Source of the DNA: an uncultured Clostridia bacterium
Lineage (GTDB): Bacteria > Bacillota > Clostridia > Oscillospirales > Acutalibacteraceae
Assembly: GCA_947589575.1 (NCBI GenBank)
Contig: CANQBM010000007.1
Span: forward strand, 24,767 to 88,766
Reading direction: 5' to 3'
Length of the DNA: 64,000 nucleotides
Positions 1 through 9,521 of this stretch are shown here, one piece after another (position 1 is the stretch's first letter; each line of letters begins with the position of its first letter). A program made the translations under genes and the position numbers. The notes under the pieces were generated by a model. That model was not told where the DNA came from, searched no databases, and saw only the letters and a program-made list of their open reading frames with translations.

Positions 1-2
1 TT

Positions 3-419
3 CAAACAATAAATCCGTTTAATCAATGTATTGAATTTGCATCAAGGCAGGATTATAAAGGCTTTTTTAATAGTGAAATTATGCTTAGAAAATCTCTTGT
101 TTATCCGCCCTATTGTGATATTATTTCAGTTTCCTTTGTTGGCGAAAATGAAAATACGGTTGCGTTTTGTTCAAAAAAATTTTTGGATATACTAAAAGAG
201 CTGAACGCTGACGGCGCGCAAAAGCTGATTGTTCTCGGTCCTATTCCGGCTAAGATTTATAAGCTTAATAATCAGTACCGCTACCGTCTATGTGCAAAAT
301 GCAGGAATTCAAAAAAAATTCGTATGATGTTTAATGAAATTTTAAAAAGAATTTATAAAATGAAGGAATATAAGGATATATCAATTTCAGTCGATTTGAA
401 CCCTTATGATTTAAATTAG
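3..419 (+). CDS. priA: Primosomal protein N' (PriA), C-terminal part, truncated by window start
   Basis: Open frame runs in from the window edge (QTINPFNQCIEFASRQDYKGFF...RKSLVYPPYCDI...VLGPIPAKIYKLNNQYRYRLCAKC), typical PriA C-terminus; followed by def-fmt as in other Firmicutes. Confidence 0.9.
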   Translation, partial: QTINPFNQCIEFASRQDYKGFFNSEIMLRKSLVYPPYCDIISVSFVGENENTVAFCSKKFLDILKELNADGAQKLIVLGPIPAKIYKLNNQYRYRLCAKCRNSKKIRMMFNEILKRIYKMKEYKDISISVDLNPYDLN

Positions 420-431
420 GAGAATATACTA

Positions 432-899
432 ATGGCGCTTAGAAATGTTGTTGAATTAGGAGATCCTATTCTTTATAAAAAAAGCAGAGCAGTCGAAAAA
501 TTTAATGAAAGGCTCGCAACTCTTATTGATGATATGAAGGAAACAATGTATCAAAAAAACGGAGTTGGTCTTGCCGCGGTGCAGGTAGGCGTGCTCAAAA
601 GAGTTGTTGTGATAGATATTGGTGATGGCCCTGTTGAACTTGTAAATCCGGAAATTACTCTTACGGAAGGAGAACAGATTTCGGAGGAAGGATGTCTTTC
701 GCTTCCTAACAAATGGGCAAGAACCAAAAGGCCTAAAAAGGTTCAGGTTAAGGCTCAGGACAGAAACGGAAAATGGCATGTTTATACTGGTGAGGATTTA
801 AAAGCAAAGGCTTTTTGCCACGAGATCGACCATCTTGACGGAATTTTATTTACCTCACATATCATTGAAGGCGAGTCGCTGAAAGACAGTCGTTCATAA
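432..899 (+). CDS. def: Peptide deformylase
   Basis: GVGLAAVQVG, EEGCLSLP and CHEIDHLDG motifs. Confidence 0.97.
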   Translation: MALRNVVELGDPILYKKSRAVEKFNERLATLIDDMKETMYQKNGVGLAAVQVGVLKRVVVIDIGDGPVELVNPEITLTEGEQISEEGCLSLPNKWARTKRPKKVQVKAQDRNGKWHVYTGEDLKAKAFCHEIDHLDGILFTSHIIEGESLKDSRS

Positions 900-908
900 G
901 GTGGTAAA

Positions 909-1838
909 ATGAAATTAATTTTTATGGGTACTCCCGATTTTGCAGTACCTTGTCTTAATAAGCTGATTAAAAGTAAACATGAGGTTTTAGCTGTTTTTTC
1001 CCGGCAGGATAAACCTGTCGGAAGAAAGCAGGTTTTAACTGCTCCTCCCGTCAAGATTTGCGCGCAGAAGCACAATATCCCTGTGTATCAGCCCGAGTCT
1101 TTAAAAAACAGTAATGCACTTGATATAATTTGCGGCTGTAATCCTGATGCAATCATTGTTGTTGCTTACGGTAAAATTCTGCCTGAAAGTGTTTTAAACG
1201 CGGCTAAATACGGCTGCATTAATGTTCATGCGTCGCTTCTTCCAAAGTACCGCGGAGCAGCTCCCGTTCAGTGGTCTGTTTTAAACGGTGACAAAGAAAC
1301 CGGTGTAACAATTATGCAAATGGACGAGGGAATTGATACAGGCGACATACTTTTTGTTCAAAAAACGCCGGTTGGCATTAACGAAACCTCTGAAGAGCTT
1401 TTTGAGAGGCTCTCTTTTATCGGCGCTGACGCGCTGTTAACAACTCTTGAAATGCTTGAAAACGATAAGGTTTTTCCGATAAAGCAAAATGACGATTTCG
1501 CTTGCTATGCAAAGAAAATTACCAGAGAACTTTCACCGATTGATTGGAACTCATCCGCATTTGATGTGCATAATAAGGTCAGAGGACTTCAGACGTGGCC
1601 CTGCGCGTCAACGGTAATTAACGGTAAAACTGTTAAAATCCATAAAACAGCTTTATCCGATAAAATCGGTAATAAAGCGGGCGAGGTTGTTGATAATAAA
1701 AATATACTGACAGTTTGCTGTGGCGACGGTAAATGTGTTGATATTTTAGAATTACAGGCAAACGGAAAAAAGCGTATGGATACAACATCATTTCTGCTTG
1801 GAAATAATGTTGAAATTTCAGATGTATTTGGAGAATAA
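909..1838 (+). CDS. fmt: Methionyl-tRNA formyltransferase
   Basis: MGTPDFAVPCL, INVHASLLPKYRGAAPVQW motifs; next to def. Confidence 0.98.
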   Translation: MKLIFMGTPDFAVPCLNKLIKSKHEVLAVFSRQDKPVGRKQVLTAPPVKICAQKHNIPVYQPESLKNSNALDIICGCNPDAIIVVAYGKILPESVLNAAKYGCINVHASLLPKYRGAAPVQWSVLNGDKETGVTIMQMDEGIDTGDILFVQKTPVGINETSEELFERLSFIGADALLTTLEMLENDKVFPIKQNDDFACYAKKITRELSPIDWNSSAFDVHNKVRGLQTWPCASTVINGKTVKIHKTALSDKIGNKAGEVVDNKNILTVCCGDGKCVDILELQANGKKRMDTTSFLLGNNVEISDVFGE

Positions 1839-1840
1839 TT

Positions 1841-2536
1841 ATGGGTACTTATTTTGCATATTATCTTACAGGCTATATTATGATACCAGTATTTATATTT
1901 GCGCTGTTTTGCCAGGCAAAGGTTAAAAGAGCGTTCAATAAATATTCAAGAATAGCAAACAGAAGAGGTATGACGGGCGCCGACGCTGCTTATCAGCTTC
2001 TCAGGCTTAACGGAATTACCGATGTCAGAATTAAGAAAATAAGCGGCACCCTTACCGATTATTATGACCCCAGGGCAAAGGAAATCTGCCTATCACAGGA
2101 TGTCTTTGATTCGAGGAGTGTTGCGGCTATCGGCGTAGCGTGCCATGAGGCTGGTCACGCCTGCCAGCACGCTTTTGGCTATGCGCCTCTCAAATTAAGA
2201 AATGCTGTTATACCCGTGACAAGAATAGGCTCGTTTATCGGTGTTCCTCTTGCGCTTATAGGTATGTTTATTTACAGCAATCCTCTTATTTATGCAGGAC
2301 TTATTCTATACGGCGCTGTTGCCTTTTTCCAGCTTATTACTCTTCCTGTTGAGTTTAACGCGTCAAAAAGGGCATTACAAACTATCAAGACAAACGGCTT
2401 TCTTGAAGGAGAGGAATATGCAGGCGCAAAAAAGGTATTGACTGCTGCTGCTCTTACCTATGTTGCCGCTCTTGCGTCCGCTCTTGCAACACTATTAAGG
2501 CTGTTTTTAATTCTAAACAGAGGTAACAGAAATTGA
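1841..2536 (+). CDS. Zinc-dependent membrane metallopeptidase (YugP family)
   Basis: ACHEAGHACQHAFGYAPL HExxH motif with flanking hydrophobic segments. Confidence 0.88.
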   Translation: MGTYFAYYLTGYIMIPVFIFALFCQAKVKRAFNKYSRIANRRGMTGADAAYQLLRLNGITDVRIKKISGTLTDYYDPRAKEICLSQDVFDSRSVAAIGVACHEAGHACQHAFGYAPLKLRNAVIPVTRIGSFIGVPLALIGMFIYSNPLIYAGLILYGAVAFFQLITLPVEFNASKRALQTIKTNGFLEGEEYAGAKKVLTAAALTYVAALASALATLLRLFLILNRGNRN

Positions 2537-3780
2537 TGAAAAGTGCAAGGCTTATTGCATTTGAAACATTATATAAAATTTTTTACAATAGCGCCTATTC
2601 CGATATAGCTCTTGATAATGCGATTAAAAATATTAATGCTAAGGAAAACAAGGCGTTTATTTCCTCACTCGTTTACGGTACTGTTGAACGGCTGATAACT
2701 CTCGACTATTTTATTAACAAATATGCGTCCGCCAAGCCCAAACCCAAAATTTTAACAATTTTAAGGCTCGGCGTTTATCAACTGCTTTTTATGGATAAGG
2801 TGCCGGACAGCGCTGCGATTAATGAATCGGTAAAGCTTGTTAAGGAAATTAAGCAGGATTACTATATGTCGCTTGTTAATGCGGTGCTACATAAAATTTC
2901 TGAGGACAGAGCTATTCCCGAAGATGATTTATCTGTCAAATACTCGGTGCCGCAAAATCTTATAAATATGTGGATTAAACAGTACGGAAAAAATACTGTA
3001 GAGCGTTTTCTTCCGTTTATCAATGAAAGACCGCCGGTTTTTGCAATTCCAAACACTCTTTTTGTTGACGCGGAGGAGTTATTGTATGAGCTTGCGTGTG
3101 ATGAAATTGACGGAGAAATCATTGATAATACCGTAATGATTACATCGCCATTTGACCTTAGCAGATGTAAGGCGTTTCAAAACGGACTTTTTCATATTGA
3201 GGATTTATCAAGTTATGAATGCTGCCGTGCATTAAATCCAACGGAAGGCGAAACGGTACTTGATGTTTGCTCGGCGCCCGGCGGCAAGGCTTTTACTATT
3301 GCGGAGTTAATGAAAAATAATGGTAAAATATACGCTTATGACCTTTATGAGCATCGTGTCAATCAGATAATTAACGGCGCTGAAAGGCTTGGAATTTCCA
3401 TTATTGAAGCTGATGTGAACGATTCTTCGGTTTTTAATGCAAATATTCCCAAGGCGGATAAAATACTTTGCGATGCGCCATGTTCAGGTTTCGGCATAAT
3501 ACGACGCAAGCCTGAGATAAGATATAAGGAGCTTGACAGCGTAGCTGATTTGCCTGAAATCCAGCTAAGAATATTAGAAACTTCTTCAAGGTATTTAAAA
3601 AAAGGCGGTACAATAGTTTATTCTACCTGTACTCTTAACAAAAAAGAAAATGAGAAGGTTGTAAAATCTTTTCTTGATAAAAACAAAAATTTTATATTAA
3701 TTAATGAAAAAACAACATTTCCGGCTGAATTTGGCGGTGACGGATTTTACAGAGCTGTAATTATAAAAAATGAAAACTGA
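2533..3780 (+). CDS. rsmB: 16S rRNA (cytosine-967-C5)-methyltransferase
   Basis: NusB-like N-terminus plus DVCSAPGGKAFTIAELM, CDAPCSGFGIIRRKPEIRY, YSTCTL motifs. Confidence 0.95.
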   Translation: MMKSARLIAFETLYKIFYNSAYSDIALDNAIKNINAKENKAFISSLVYGTVERLITLDYFINKYASAKPKPKILTILRLGVYQLLFMDKVPDSAAINESVKLVKEIKQDYYMSLVNAVLHKISEDRAIPEDDLSVKYSVPQNLINMWIKQYGKNTVERFLPFINERPPVFAIPNTLFVDAEELLYELACDEIDGEIIDNTVMITSPFDLSRCKAFQNGLFHIEDLSSYECCRALNPTEGETVLDVCSAPGGKAFTIAELMKNNGKIYAYDLYEHRVNQIINGAERLGISIIEADVNDSSVFNANIPKADKILCDAPCSGFGIIRRKPEIRYKELDSVADLPEIQLRILETSSRYLKKGGTIVYSTCTLNKKENEKVVKSFLDKNKNFILINEKTTFPAEFGGDGFYRAVIIKNEN

Positions 3781-4822
3781 CATTAAATCATTGACTTTAA
3801 AACAACTAAATACCGTTATCAAAGAAATGTCACAGCCGTCATTCAGAGCAAAGCAGATATATAAATGGCTTCACGGGTCAGGATCTACATCGTTTGATGA
3901 AATGACTAATCTCAGCAAGGACTTAAGAGAAAAACTTTCCGATATATATTATATATCAAACTGTGAAATAGAGAATAAATATGTCTCTCAGCTTGACGGG
4001 ACAGTAAAATATCTGTTCAGGCTTTTTGACAATGAATATATTGAGTCGGTTATAATGAAGTATAAATACGGCTATACAATATGCGTTTCCTCTCAAGTAG
4101 GATGCAAAATGGGTTGTACCTTCTGCGCGTCTACTCTCGCGGGATTTAAAAGAAATCTCACGGCAGGGGAAATTGAATCACAGATTCACTCTGCACAGAA
4201 AGATTTAGGTATAAGAATATCCCATGTAGTTATGATGGGAATCGGAGAACCTTTTGATAATTATGACAATGTTTTATCGTTTCTTGAAAATGTCAATAAT
4301 GAAAACGGTTTAAACATAAGTATGAGAAATATTACAATTTCTACCTGCGGTATTGTTGACAGAATTTATGATTTAATGGAAAAAAATCTTCAGCTGACAC
4401 TTACAATATCACTGCACGCGCCTAATGATGAAATTCGTTCAAAAACAATGCCGGTAAATAAAAAATACCCTGTTGATACTCTGCTTAAAGCCTGCAGGGA
4501 TTATGCAGAGAAAACGGGCAGGCGCGTTAGTTTTGAGTATACGCTTATTAAGGGCGTTAATGATAGTGAGGAAAACGCACTGGAGCTTGCCGAAAAGCTT
4601 AAAGGTTCGTTATGCCATATTAATTTAATTCCGGTAAATGACGTGAAGGAGAGAGGAAATATACGTTCTTCAAACGAAACAATTTTAAAATTCAGCAATG
4701 TATTGAAAAGAAACGGAATTAATGCTACAATAAGAAGGACTTTGGGAGCGGATATTAACGCATCCTGCGGTCAGCTGAGACATTTGAAAAAAAGAGGTGA
4801 CGCTGATGAAAATAGTTGCTAA
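3770..4822 (+). CDS. rlmN: Dual-specificity RNA methyltransferase RlmN (radical SAM)
   Basis: CVSSQVGCKMGCTFCAST, MGIGEPFDNYDNV, HAPNDEIRSKTMPVNKKYP. Confidence 0.97.
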   Translation: MKTDIKSLTLKQLNTVIKEMSQPSFRAKQIYKWLHGSGSTSFDEMTNLSKDLREKLSDIYYISNCEIENKYVSQLDGTVKYLFRLFDNEYIESVIMKYKYGYTICVSSQVGCKMGCTFCASTLAGFKRNLTAGEIESQIHSAQKDLGIRISHVVMMGIGEPFDNYDNVLSFLENVNNENGLNISMRNITISTCGIVDRIYDLMEKNLQLTLTISLHAPNDEIRSKTMPVNKKYPVDTLLKACRDYAEKTGRRVSFEYTLIKGVNDSEENALELAEKLKGSLCHINLIPVNDVKERGNIRSSNETILKFSNVLKRNGINATIRRTLGADINASCGQLRHLKKRGDADENSC

Positions 4823-5534
4823 GACAGATAAAGGAATTGTACGTGATTCTAACCAGGACGCATATGCGGTCGGTGAATTTTCGGACGAGGTTGTCTGGTC
4901 TGTAGTATGTGACGGCATGGGCGGCGCTGCCGGCGGTAATATTGCCTCTGCCCTTGCAGTTAAGGTAATCAGCGATAAAATTAACGCTTCTTACAGAGAA
5001 AAAATGCGTGATACATCAATTCATAATATGCTTGACTCGGCGTTGACCGCCGCTAATATTGAGGTGTATGATTTTGCGGAGGCAAAACCTGATTTAAGAG
5101 GAATGGGTACAACCGTCGTTTGCGCGATTGTAAGAGATAATCAGGCATATATTGCGCACGCTGGTGACAGCCGCGCCTATATTATAAGCAACGGTAAAAT
5201 AAGGCAGATTACTACTGACCACAGTATGGTGCAGGATCTTTTATCACGTGGTAAGATTACATCTGAGGAGGCAGAGCACCATCCTAATAAGAATATTATA
5301 ACCCGCGCTGTCGGTGTTGATAAGAGTATTGATATTGATTTTGCCCAGGTCGATTTAAGTGATGACGATGTTCTTCTCTTATGCACAGACGGGCTTTCAA
5401 ATTATGTTTCTGATGATGAAATGATTGAGATTATGAGTGACGGCAAGCATTACGCTTTTGCAGACCGCTTGGTAACCCAGGCAAATAAAAACGGCGGCGG
5501 TGATAATATCACTGTTGTTATCATATCTAAATAA
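4806..5534 (+). CDS. prpC: PP2C-family protein phosphatase
   Basis: RDSNQDAYAV, VCDGMGGAAGG, GMGTTVV, HAGDSRAY, LLCTDGLSNYV. ORF track starts at 4797 (GTG); ATG at 4806 preferred behind AGAGGTG. Confidence 0.95.
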   Translation: MKIVAKTDKGIVRDSNQDAYAVGEFSDEVVWSVVCDGMGGAAGGNIASALAVKVISDKINASYREKMRDTSIHNMLDSALTAANIEVYDFAEAKPDLRGMGTTVVCAIVRDNQAYIAHAGDSRAYIISNGKIRQITTDHSMVQDLLSRGKITSEEAEHHPNKNIITRAVGVDKSIDIDFAQVDLSDDDVLLLCTDGLSNYVSDDEMIEIMSDGKHYAFADRLVTQANKNGGGDNITVVIISK

Positions 5535-5552
5535 TTCGGAGATAGTTAAATT

Positions 5553-7616
5553 ATGGATAATTATGTTGGAAAACGCCTTGATGGCAGGTATGAAATTCAG
5601 GAGATAGTCGGCGTAGGCGGTATGTCTGTAGTTTATAAGGCATACGACAATGTTGATGACAGAATCGTCGCTGTAAAAATTTTAAAGGACGAGTTTTTGA
5701 CAAACGACGAGTTTGTAAGAAGATTTAAGAATGAAAGCAAGGCAATCGCGCTCCTTTCACATCCTAATATTGTAAAGGTTTATGATGTCAGCTTCGGTGA
5801 AAAGTTTCAGTACATTGTTATGGAGTATGTTGACGGCATTACTCTCAAAGAGTATATACAAAAACAAAATTCTATCACATGGAATGACGCGCTTTTCTTT
5901 ACAACACAAATTTTAAAAGCATTGCAGCACGCGCACGATAAAGGTATTGTCCACAGAGATATTAAGCCTCAAAATATCATACTTCTTTCAAACGGTAATA
6001 TTAAGGTTGCCGATTTCGGTATTGCAAGATTTTCAAGAAGTGAAACAAGAACGCTGACAGATACCGCGATAGGTTCTGTGCATTATATCAGTCCCGAACA
6101 GGCAAAAGGCGAATTCACTGACGAAAGGGCAGATATTTATTCAGTCGGTGTTGTTCTTTATGAAATGCTTGCGGGAAAGGTTCCGTTTGAGGCGGACAGC
6201 GCTGTTTCGGTTGCGCTTATGCAACTTCAGGAAGACGCTGAAAAACTTACTGAAATTAATCCCGATATTCCGCTCGGTCTTGAACAGATTTGTATTCACG
6301 CAATGCAGAAAAATCCGTCCGACAGGTATCAGACCGCTACTGAAATGCTGCTTGATGTTGAGGAAGTTATTAAGAATCCAAAGGCAGTTTTTGATTATTC
6401 ATATTTTGTAGACAAGGAGCCTACTAAATATGTTATAAATACTGAGGAAAAGACAGCTACAGCAAATAGCGACGACGAAGAAGATACAGACTATGATGAC
6501 TATTATGACCCGCACCATAAACGCAAGGTTATAACCGCCGTTGTTATAGGCATTATTGTTTTAGCGGCGGCAATTGTTCTTCTTGTAATGGGAATAACAG
6601 GTTCGACATTTAAAAATTCACATAATCTTGAAAGTTTTGTCGGTATGTCTTATGATGAACTTATCAGCTCAAATCAGTATGATTATGAATTTATAATGCA
6701 GCCTGAAAAGACTCAGGAAACTGAGCCGGGCGTTGTTATTTCACAGTCGCCTAAGGAGGGAACTAAGGTTCTTGACGGTGCTCAGATTACTTTAGTTGTT
6801 TCGGCAAGCGCCGATGATATATCAGTTCCTAACGTGTACAATTTAGATGCTGATAAAGCAAAGAAAGCTCTGCAAAACGAGGGCCTGAATAATTACACCG
6901 TAACCTCGGTTCCCAGCGATTCTGTTGAGGAAAATATGGTTGTATATACAAATCCAAAAGCAGGCAGTGTGGTTTCTGCGGATACTCAGATTATTATTTA
7001 TATAAGCTCCGGACCGACTTCGGCAACTATTGAACAGTTGGCAATTCCTGACGTTACAGGTCTTAAGCAGGAGGGCGCAAGAGCTTTCCTTGAGAAACTC
7101 GGCTTTACAAATATTAATTTTGAGACAAAGGACAGTGAAAAGCCAAAGGGCGTTGTTCTTTCACAATATCCTGCGGCAGGCGCAACCGCAACACTTGACG
7201 AAAGAATAAATATTACTATTTCCTCGGGCTACACAACTACTACGACAAAAGCGCCCGCAAAGGTTTCGCTTGTTGTAGCTCTGCCGAAATGTATAAATGA
7301 AAACGGCAAGTATGTTGAGGATAAACTTGTTGTTGAGCTTGACGGCGAAGTTTATCTCAGTCAGAATGTTACTCTTAAGGGCAGCAAGGTAAGTGTAAGC
7401 ATAACGGCCGATGATGAAAAGGATGTTAGGGTCAGGGTATCGCTTACCGATACAGACGTTGTTGAAACAAAGACTATTTCAAAGGGACAAAGCAAAAATC
7501 TTTCAGTAAATTTCAACAGCTCCTCTTATGACAGGAAAACAACAACTACCAAGCCCGCAGAGCAAGAAAGTTCTGATGTTTCCAGTACCGAACCTGATAA
7601 TAAAGCAGCAGAGTGA
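5553..7616 (+). CDS. prkC: PASTA-domain Ser/Thr protein kinase
   Basis: Kinase motifs HRDIKPQNI, ADFGIARF, SPEQAKG; TM segment; repeated PASTA units. Confidence 0.96.
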   Translation: MDNYVGKRLDGRYEIQEIVGVGGMSVVYKAYDNVDDRIVAVKILKDEFLTNDEFVRRFKNESKAIALLSHPNIVKVYDVSFGEKFQYIVMEYVDGITLKEYIQKQNSITWNDALFFTTQILKALQHAHDKGIVHRDIKPQNIILLSNGNIKVADFGIARFSRSETRTLTDTAIGSVHYISPEQAKGEFTDERADIYSVGVVLYEMLAGKVPFEADSAVSVALMQLQEDAEKLTEINPDIPLGLEQICIHAMQKNPSDRYQTATEMLLDVEEVIKNPKAVFDYSYFVDKEPTKYVINTEEKTATANSDDEEDTDYDDYYDPHHKRKVITAVVIGIIVLAAAIVLLVMGITGSTFKNSHNLESFVGMSYDELISSNQYDYEFIMQPEKTQETEPGVVISQSPKEGTKVLDGAQITLVVSASADDISVPNVYNLDADKAKKALQNEGLNNYTVTSVPSDSVEENMVVYTNPKAGSVVSADTQIIIYISSGPTSATIEQLAIPDVTGLKQEGARAFLEKLGFTNINFETKDSEKPKGVVLSQYPAAGATATLDERINITISSGYTTTTTKAPAKVSLVVALPKCINENGKYVEDKLVVELDGEVYLSQNVTLKGSKVSVSITADDEKDVRVRVSLTDTDVVETKTISKGQSKNLSVNFNSSSYDRKTTTTKPAEQESSDVSSTEPDNKAAE

Positions 7617-8509
7617 GGAGCTTTATGACAGAGGGAAGAATAGTTAAAGGTATTGGCGGTTTCTACTATGTGGAAACCGCTGAAACTGTTTATGAATGTA
7701 AAGCAAGAGGTCTTTTCAGGCAAAAAAAAATAACGCCTCTTGTCGGAGATGTGGTTTCAATAACCGTCAATGAAAATGCAGAAAACACTATAGATGAAAT
7801 TAAGGAGCGGAAAAATTTTTTAGTAAGACCGCCGCTTGCGAATATCGACCGGCTTTTTATTGTGTCCTCAATCTGTGACCCGTCAATTAACACCTTCGTA
7901 CTTGACAGAATTATCGCAATAGCTGAGTATAAGGAAATTGAACCGGTAATTGTTATTACAAAGATTGACCTTGATAGCTCATATAATAAGTATTATGATA
8001 TTTATAAAAAAGCGGGATTTAGAGTCATTTTATGTGATAATAAAAGCGGTTTAGGCGCTGACGAGGTTAAATCTCTTTTAAAAGATAAAGTCAGCGCTTT
8101 TACAGGAAATACAGGTGTTGGTAAATCATCACTGCTTAATGTAATTGACAATAGGCTGACTATTGAAACGGGACAGACAAGTAAAAAACTCGGCAGAGGA
8201 AGGCATACAACAAGGCATTGCGAACTTTATAAAATTAACGGCGGATATGTTGCTGACACACCGGGTTTTTCTTCGGTTGATTTTGAGCGTTGCGAAAGAG
8301 TGTTAAAATCCGAACTTCCGTATTGTTTCAGAGAATTTCGACCCTACTTAGCAAACTGTAAATTTCAGACAAACTGCTCTCACATCAGTGATAAGGGCTG
8401 CGCTGTAATTAAAGCGGTTAACGAGGGCGCTGTCTCGCGTGAAAGGCATAACAGCTATGCAGCATTATATAATGAGGTCAAGGATATAAAGGAATGGGAA
8501 CTGAAATAA
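7613..8509 (+). CDS. rsgA: Small ribosomal subunit biogenesis GTPase RsgA
   Basis: GNTGVGKSSLLN, GRHTTRHCELY, DTPGFSSVDF, C-rich zinc site. Confidence 0.97.
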   Translation: MRSFMTEGRIVKGIGGFYYVETAETVYECKARGLFRQKKITPLVGDVVSITVNENAENTIDEIKERKNFLVRPPLANIDRLFIVSSICDPSINTFVLDRIIAIAEYKEIEPVIVITKIDLDSSYNKYYDIYKKAGFRVILCDNKSGLGADEVKSLLKDKVSAFTGNTGVGKSSLLNVIDNRLTIETGQTSKKLGRGRHTTRHCELYKINGGYVADTPGFSSVDFERCERVLKSELPYCFREFRPYLANCKFQTNCSHISDKGCAVIKAVNEGAVSRERHNSYAALYNEVKDIKEWELK

Positions 8510-9123
8510 AAAAGTGTGCCGTAATATCGGGTGCACCTGAAAACAATTTGTCTTATTATAATAAGTATCTTAAGGACAGATATATAATTTGTGCTGACAG
8601 CGGATATAAAAAATGCGAAAGACTCAATATAACTCCTGATTTAATTATAGGTGATTTTGACTCCTCGTCGAAGCCGGATGTTTTATGCGAAATTATTGAG
8701 CTTCAGGTAAGAAAGGATGATACGGACACATTTTATTGCATTAAAGAAGCAATAAACAGAGGGTATAATGATATTGTCATTCTCGGAGGAATAGGCTCAA
8801 GAATTGACCACACTTACTCAAATATTCTTTCAGTAAATTACTGTTTTGAAAGAAATGTTAATTCCGCTCTTGTAAACGAAAAGAATATGCTTACCGTTAT
8901 CAGTGGTGAAACCGTTATAAAAAAAGGAGAATTTGAGTTCTTTTCTTTATTTGCTCTTTTTGAAAAATGTTTCGGTGTTTCAATCAAAGGGGCTCAGTAT
9001 GAACTTGAATGTGCCGAGCTTGAGCCATCTGCACAGTTTACACAAAGCAACGCTTTTAAAAATGACGTTGTAATTATCAATGCGGAAAAAGGAAAAATAA
9101 TTTTAATTTTAAGTAACGATTAA
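8494..9123 (+). CDS. thiN: Thiamine pyrophosphokinase
   Basis: ADSGYKKCERLNITPDLIIGDFDS, RKDDTDTFYCIKEA, GGIGSRIDHTYSNI. Confidence 0.93.
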   Translation: MGTEIKKCAVISGAPENNLSYYNKYLKDRYIICADSGYKKCERLNITPDLIIGDFDSSSKPDVLCEIIELQVRKDDTDTFYCIKEAINRGYNDIVILGGIGSRIDHTYSNILSVNYCFERNVNSALVNEKNMLTVISGETVIKKGEFEFFSLFALFEKCFGVSIKGAQYELECAELEPSAQFTQSNAFKNDVVIINAEKGKIILILSND

Positions 9124-9174
9124 TATTCTTTTTCATAGTATGTAGTAAATACAGCATAAAAGAGGTGTTACTAC

Positions 9175-9318
9175 ATGAAAAAGATGTGCCGACGTGACTA
9201 TCTGTGGATAGCGTTTGGTATCGGCTGCGTTGTCGCGCTTTGCTGCCCGACCGTATGGATAACAAGAATTCTTGCCATCGTAGTAATTATACTCGGTATT
9301 TTATGCTGCAAAAAGTGA
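9175..9318 (+). CDS. 47-aa Cys-rich membrane microprotein (not in the ORF track)
   Basis: ATG at 9175 behind AGAGGTG; MKKMCRRDYLWIAFGIGCVVALCCPTVWITRILAIVVIILGILCCKK*; hydrophobic core with basic ends; followed by spoVM. Confidence 0.7.
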   Translation: MKKMCRRDYLWIAFGIGCVVALCCPTVWITRILAIVVIILGILCCKK

Positions 9319-9330
9319 TGGGGGATTGCT

Positions 9331-9420
9331 ATGAAAGTTGTATTAATTAAAAGTCCAAAGTTTTTAGCGCCGTTTTTGAGATCAATATTTAAAATACAAA
9401 AAGTAAAAAATGAAACATAA
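9331..9420 (+). CDS. spoVM: Stage V sporulation protein SpoVM, 29-aa amphipathic peptide (not in the ORF track)
   Basis: MKVVLIKSPKFLAPFLRSIFKIQKVKNET* resembles B. subtilis SpoVM (MKFYTIKLPKFLGGIVRAMLGSFRKD); position downstream of thiN matches the B. subtilis order. Confidence 0.88.
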   Translation: MKVVLIKSPKFLAPFLRSIFKIQKVKNET

Positions 9421-9426
9421 TTTAAT

Positions 9427-9462
9427 GACTGCCTTGCAAAATGCCGGGCAGTCTTATTTTTT
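9427..9462 (+). terminator. Intrinsic terminator after spoVM
   Basis: GACTGCC...GGGCAGTC hairpin followed by TTATTTTTTTG. Confidence 0.8.
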
Positions 9463-9464
9463 TG

Positions 9465-9493
9465 TTATATTTAATTGTTATTGCGCATAGTAA
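9465..9493 (+). promoter_or_regulatory. Candidate sigma-E-type promoter for the SipL-like gene
   Basis: TTATATT - 14 nt - CATAGTAA, resembling the B. subtilis sigma-E pattern (kmATATT-N13..15-CATAnnnT) with mismatches. Confidence 0.35.
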
Positions 9494-9521
9494 TTGATAG
9501 AAACAGTAAAGGAGTCTTAAT

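Noticed and set aside
456-779. Antisense ORF opposite def (and the many similar antisense/alternate-frame ORFs in the track, e.g. 20507..20857, 27329..27934, 59019..59429, 61182..61625)
   Set aside because: They lie entirely inside well-identified genes, lack ribosome-binding sites and family motifs, and look like shadow ORFs.
9077-9265. 62-aa minus-strand ORF across the thiN/microprotein junction
   Set aside because: Overlaps the plus-strand microprotein that has a proper ribosome-binding site; no recognisable product.
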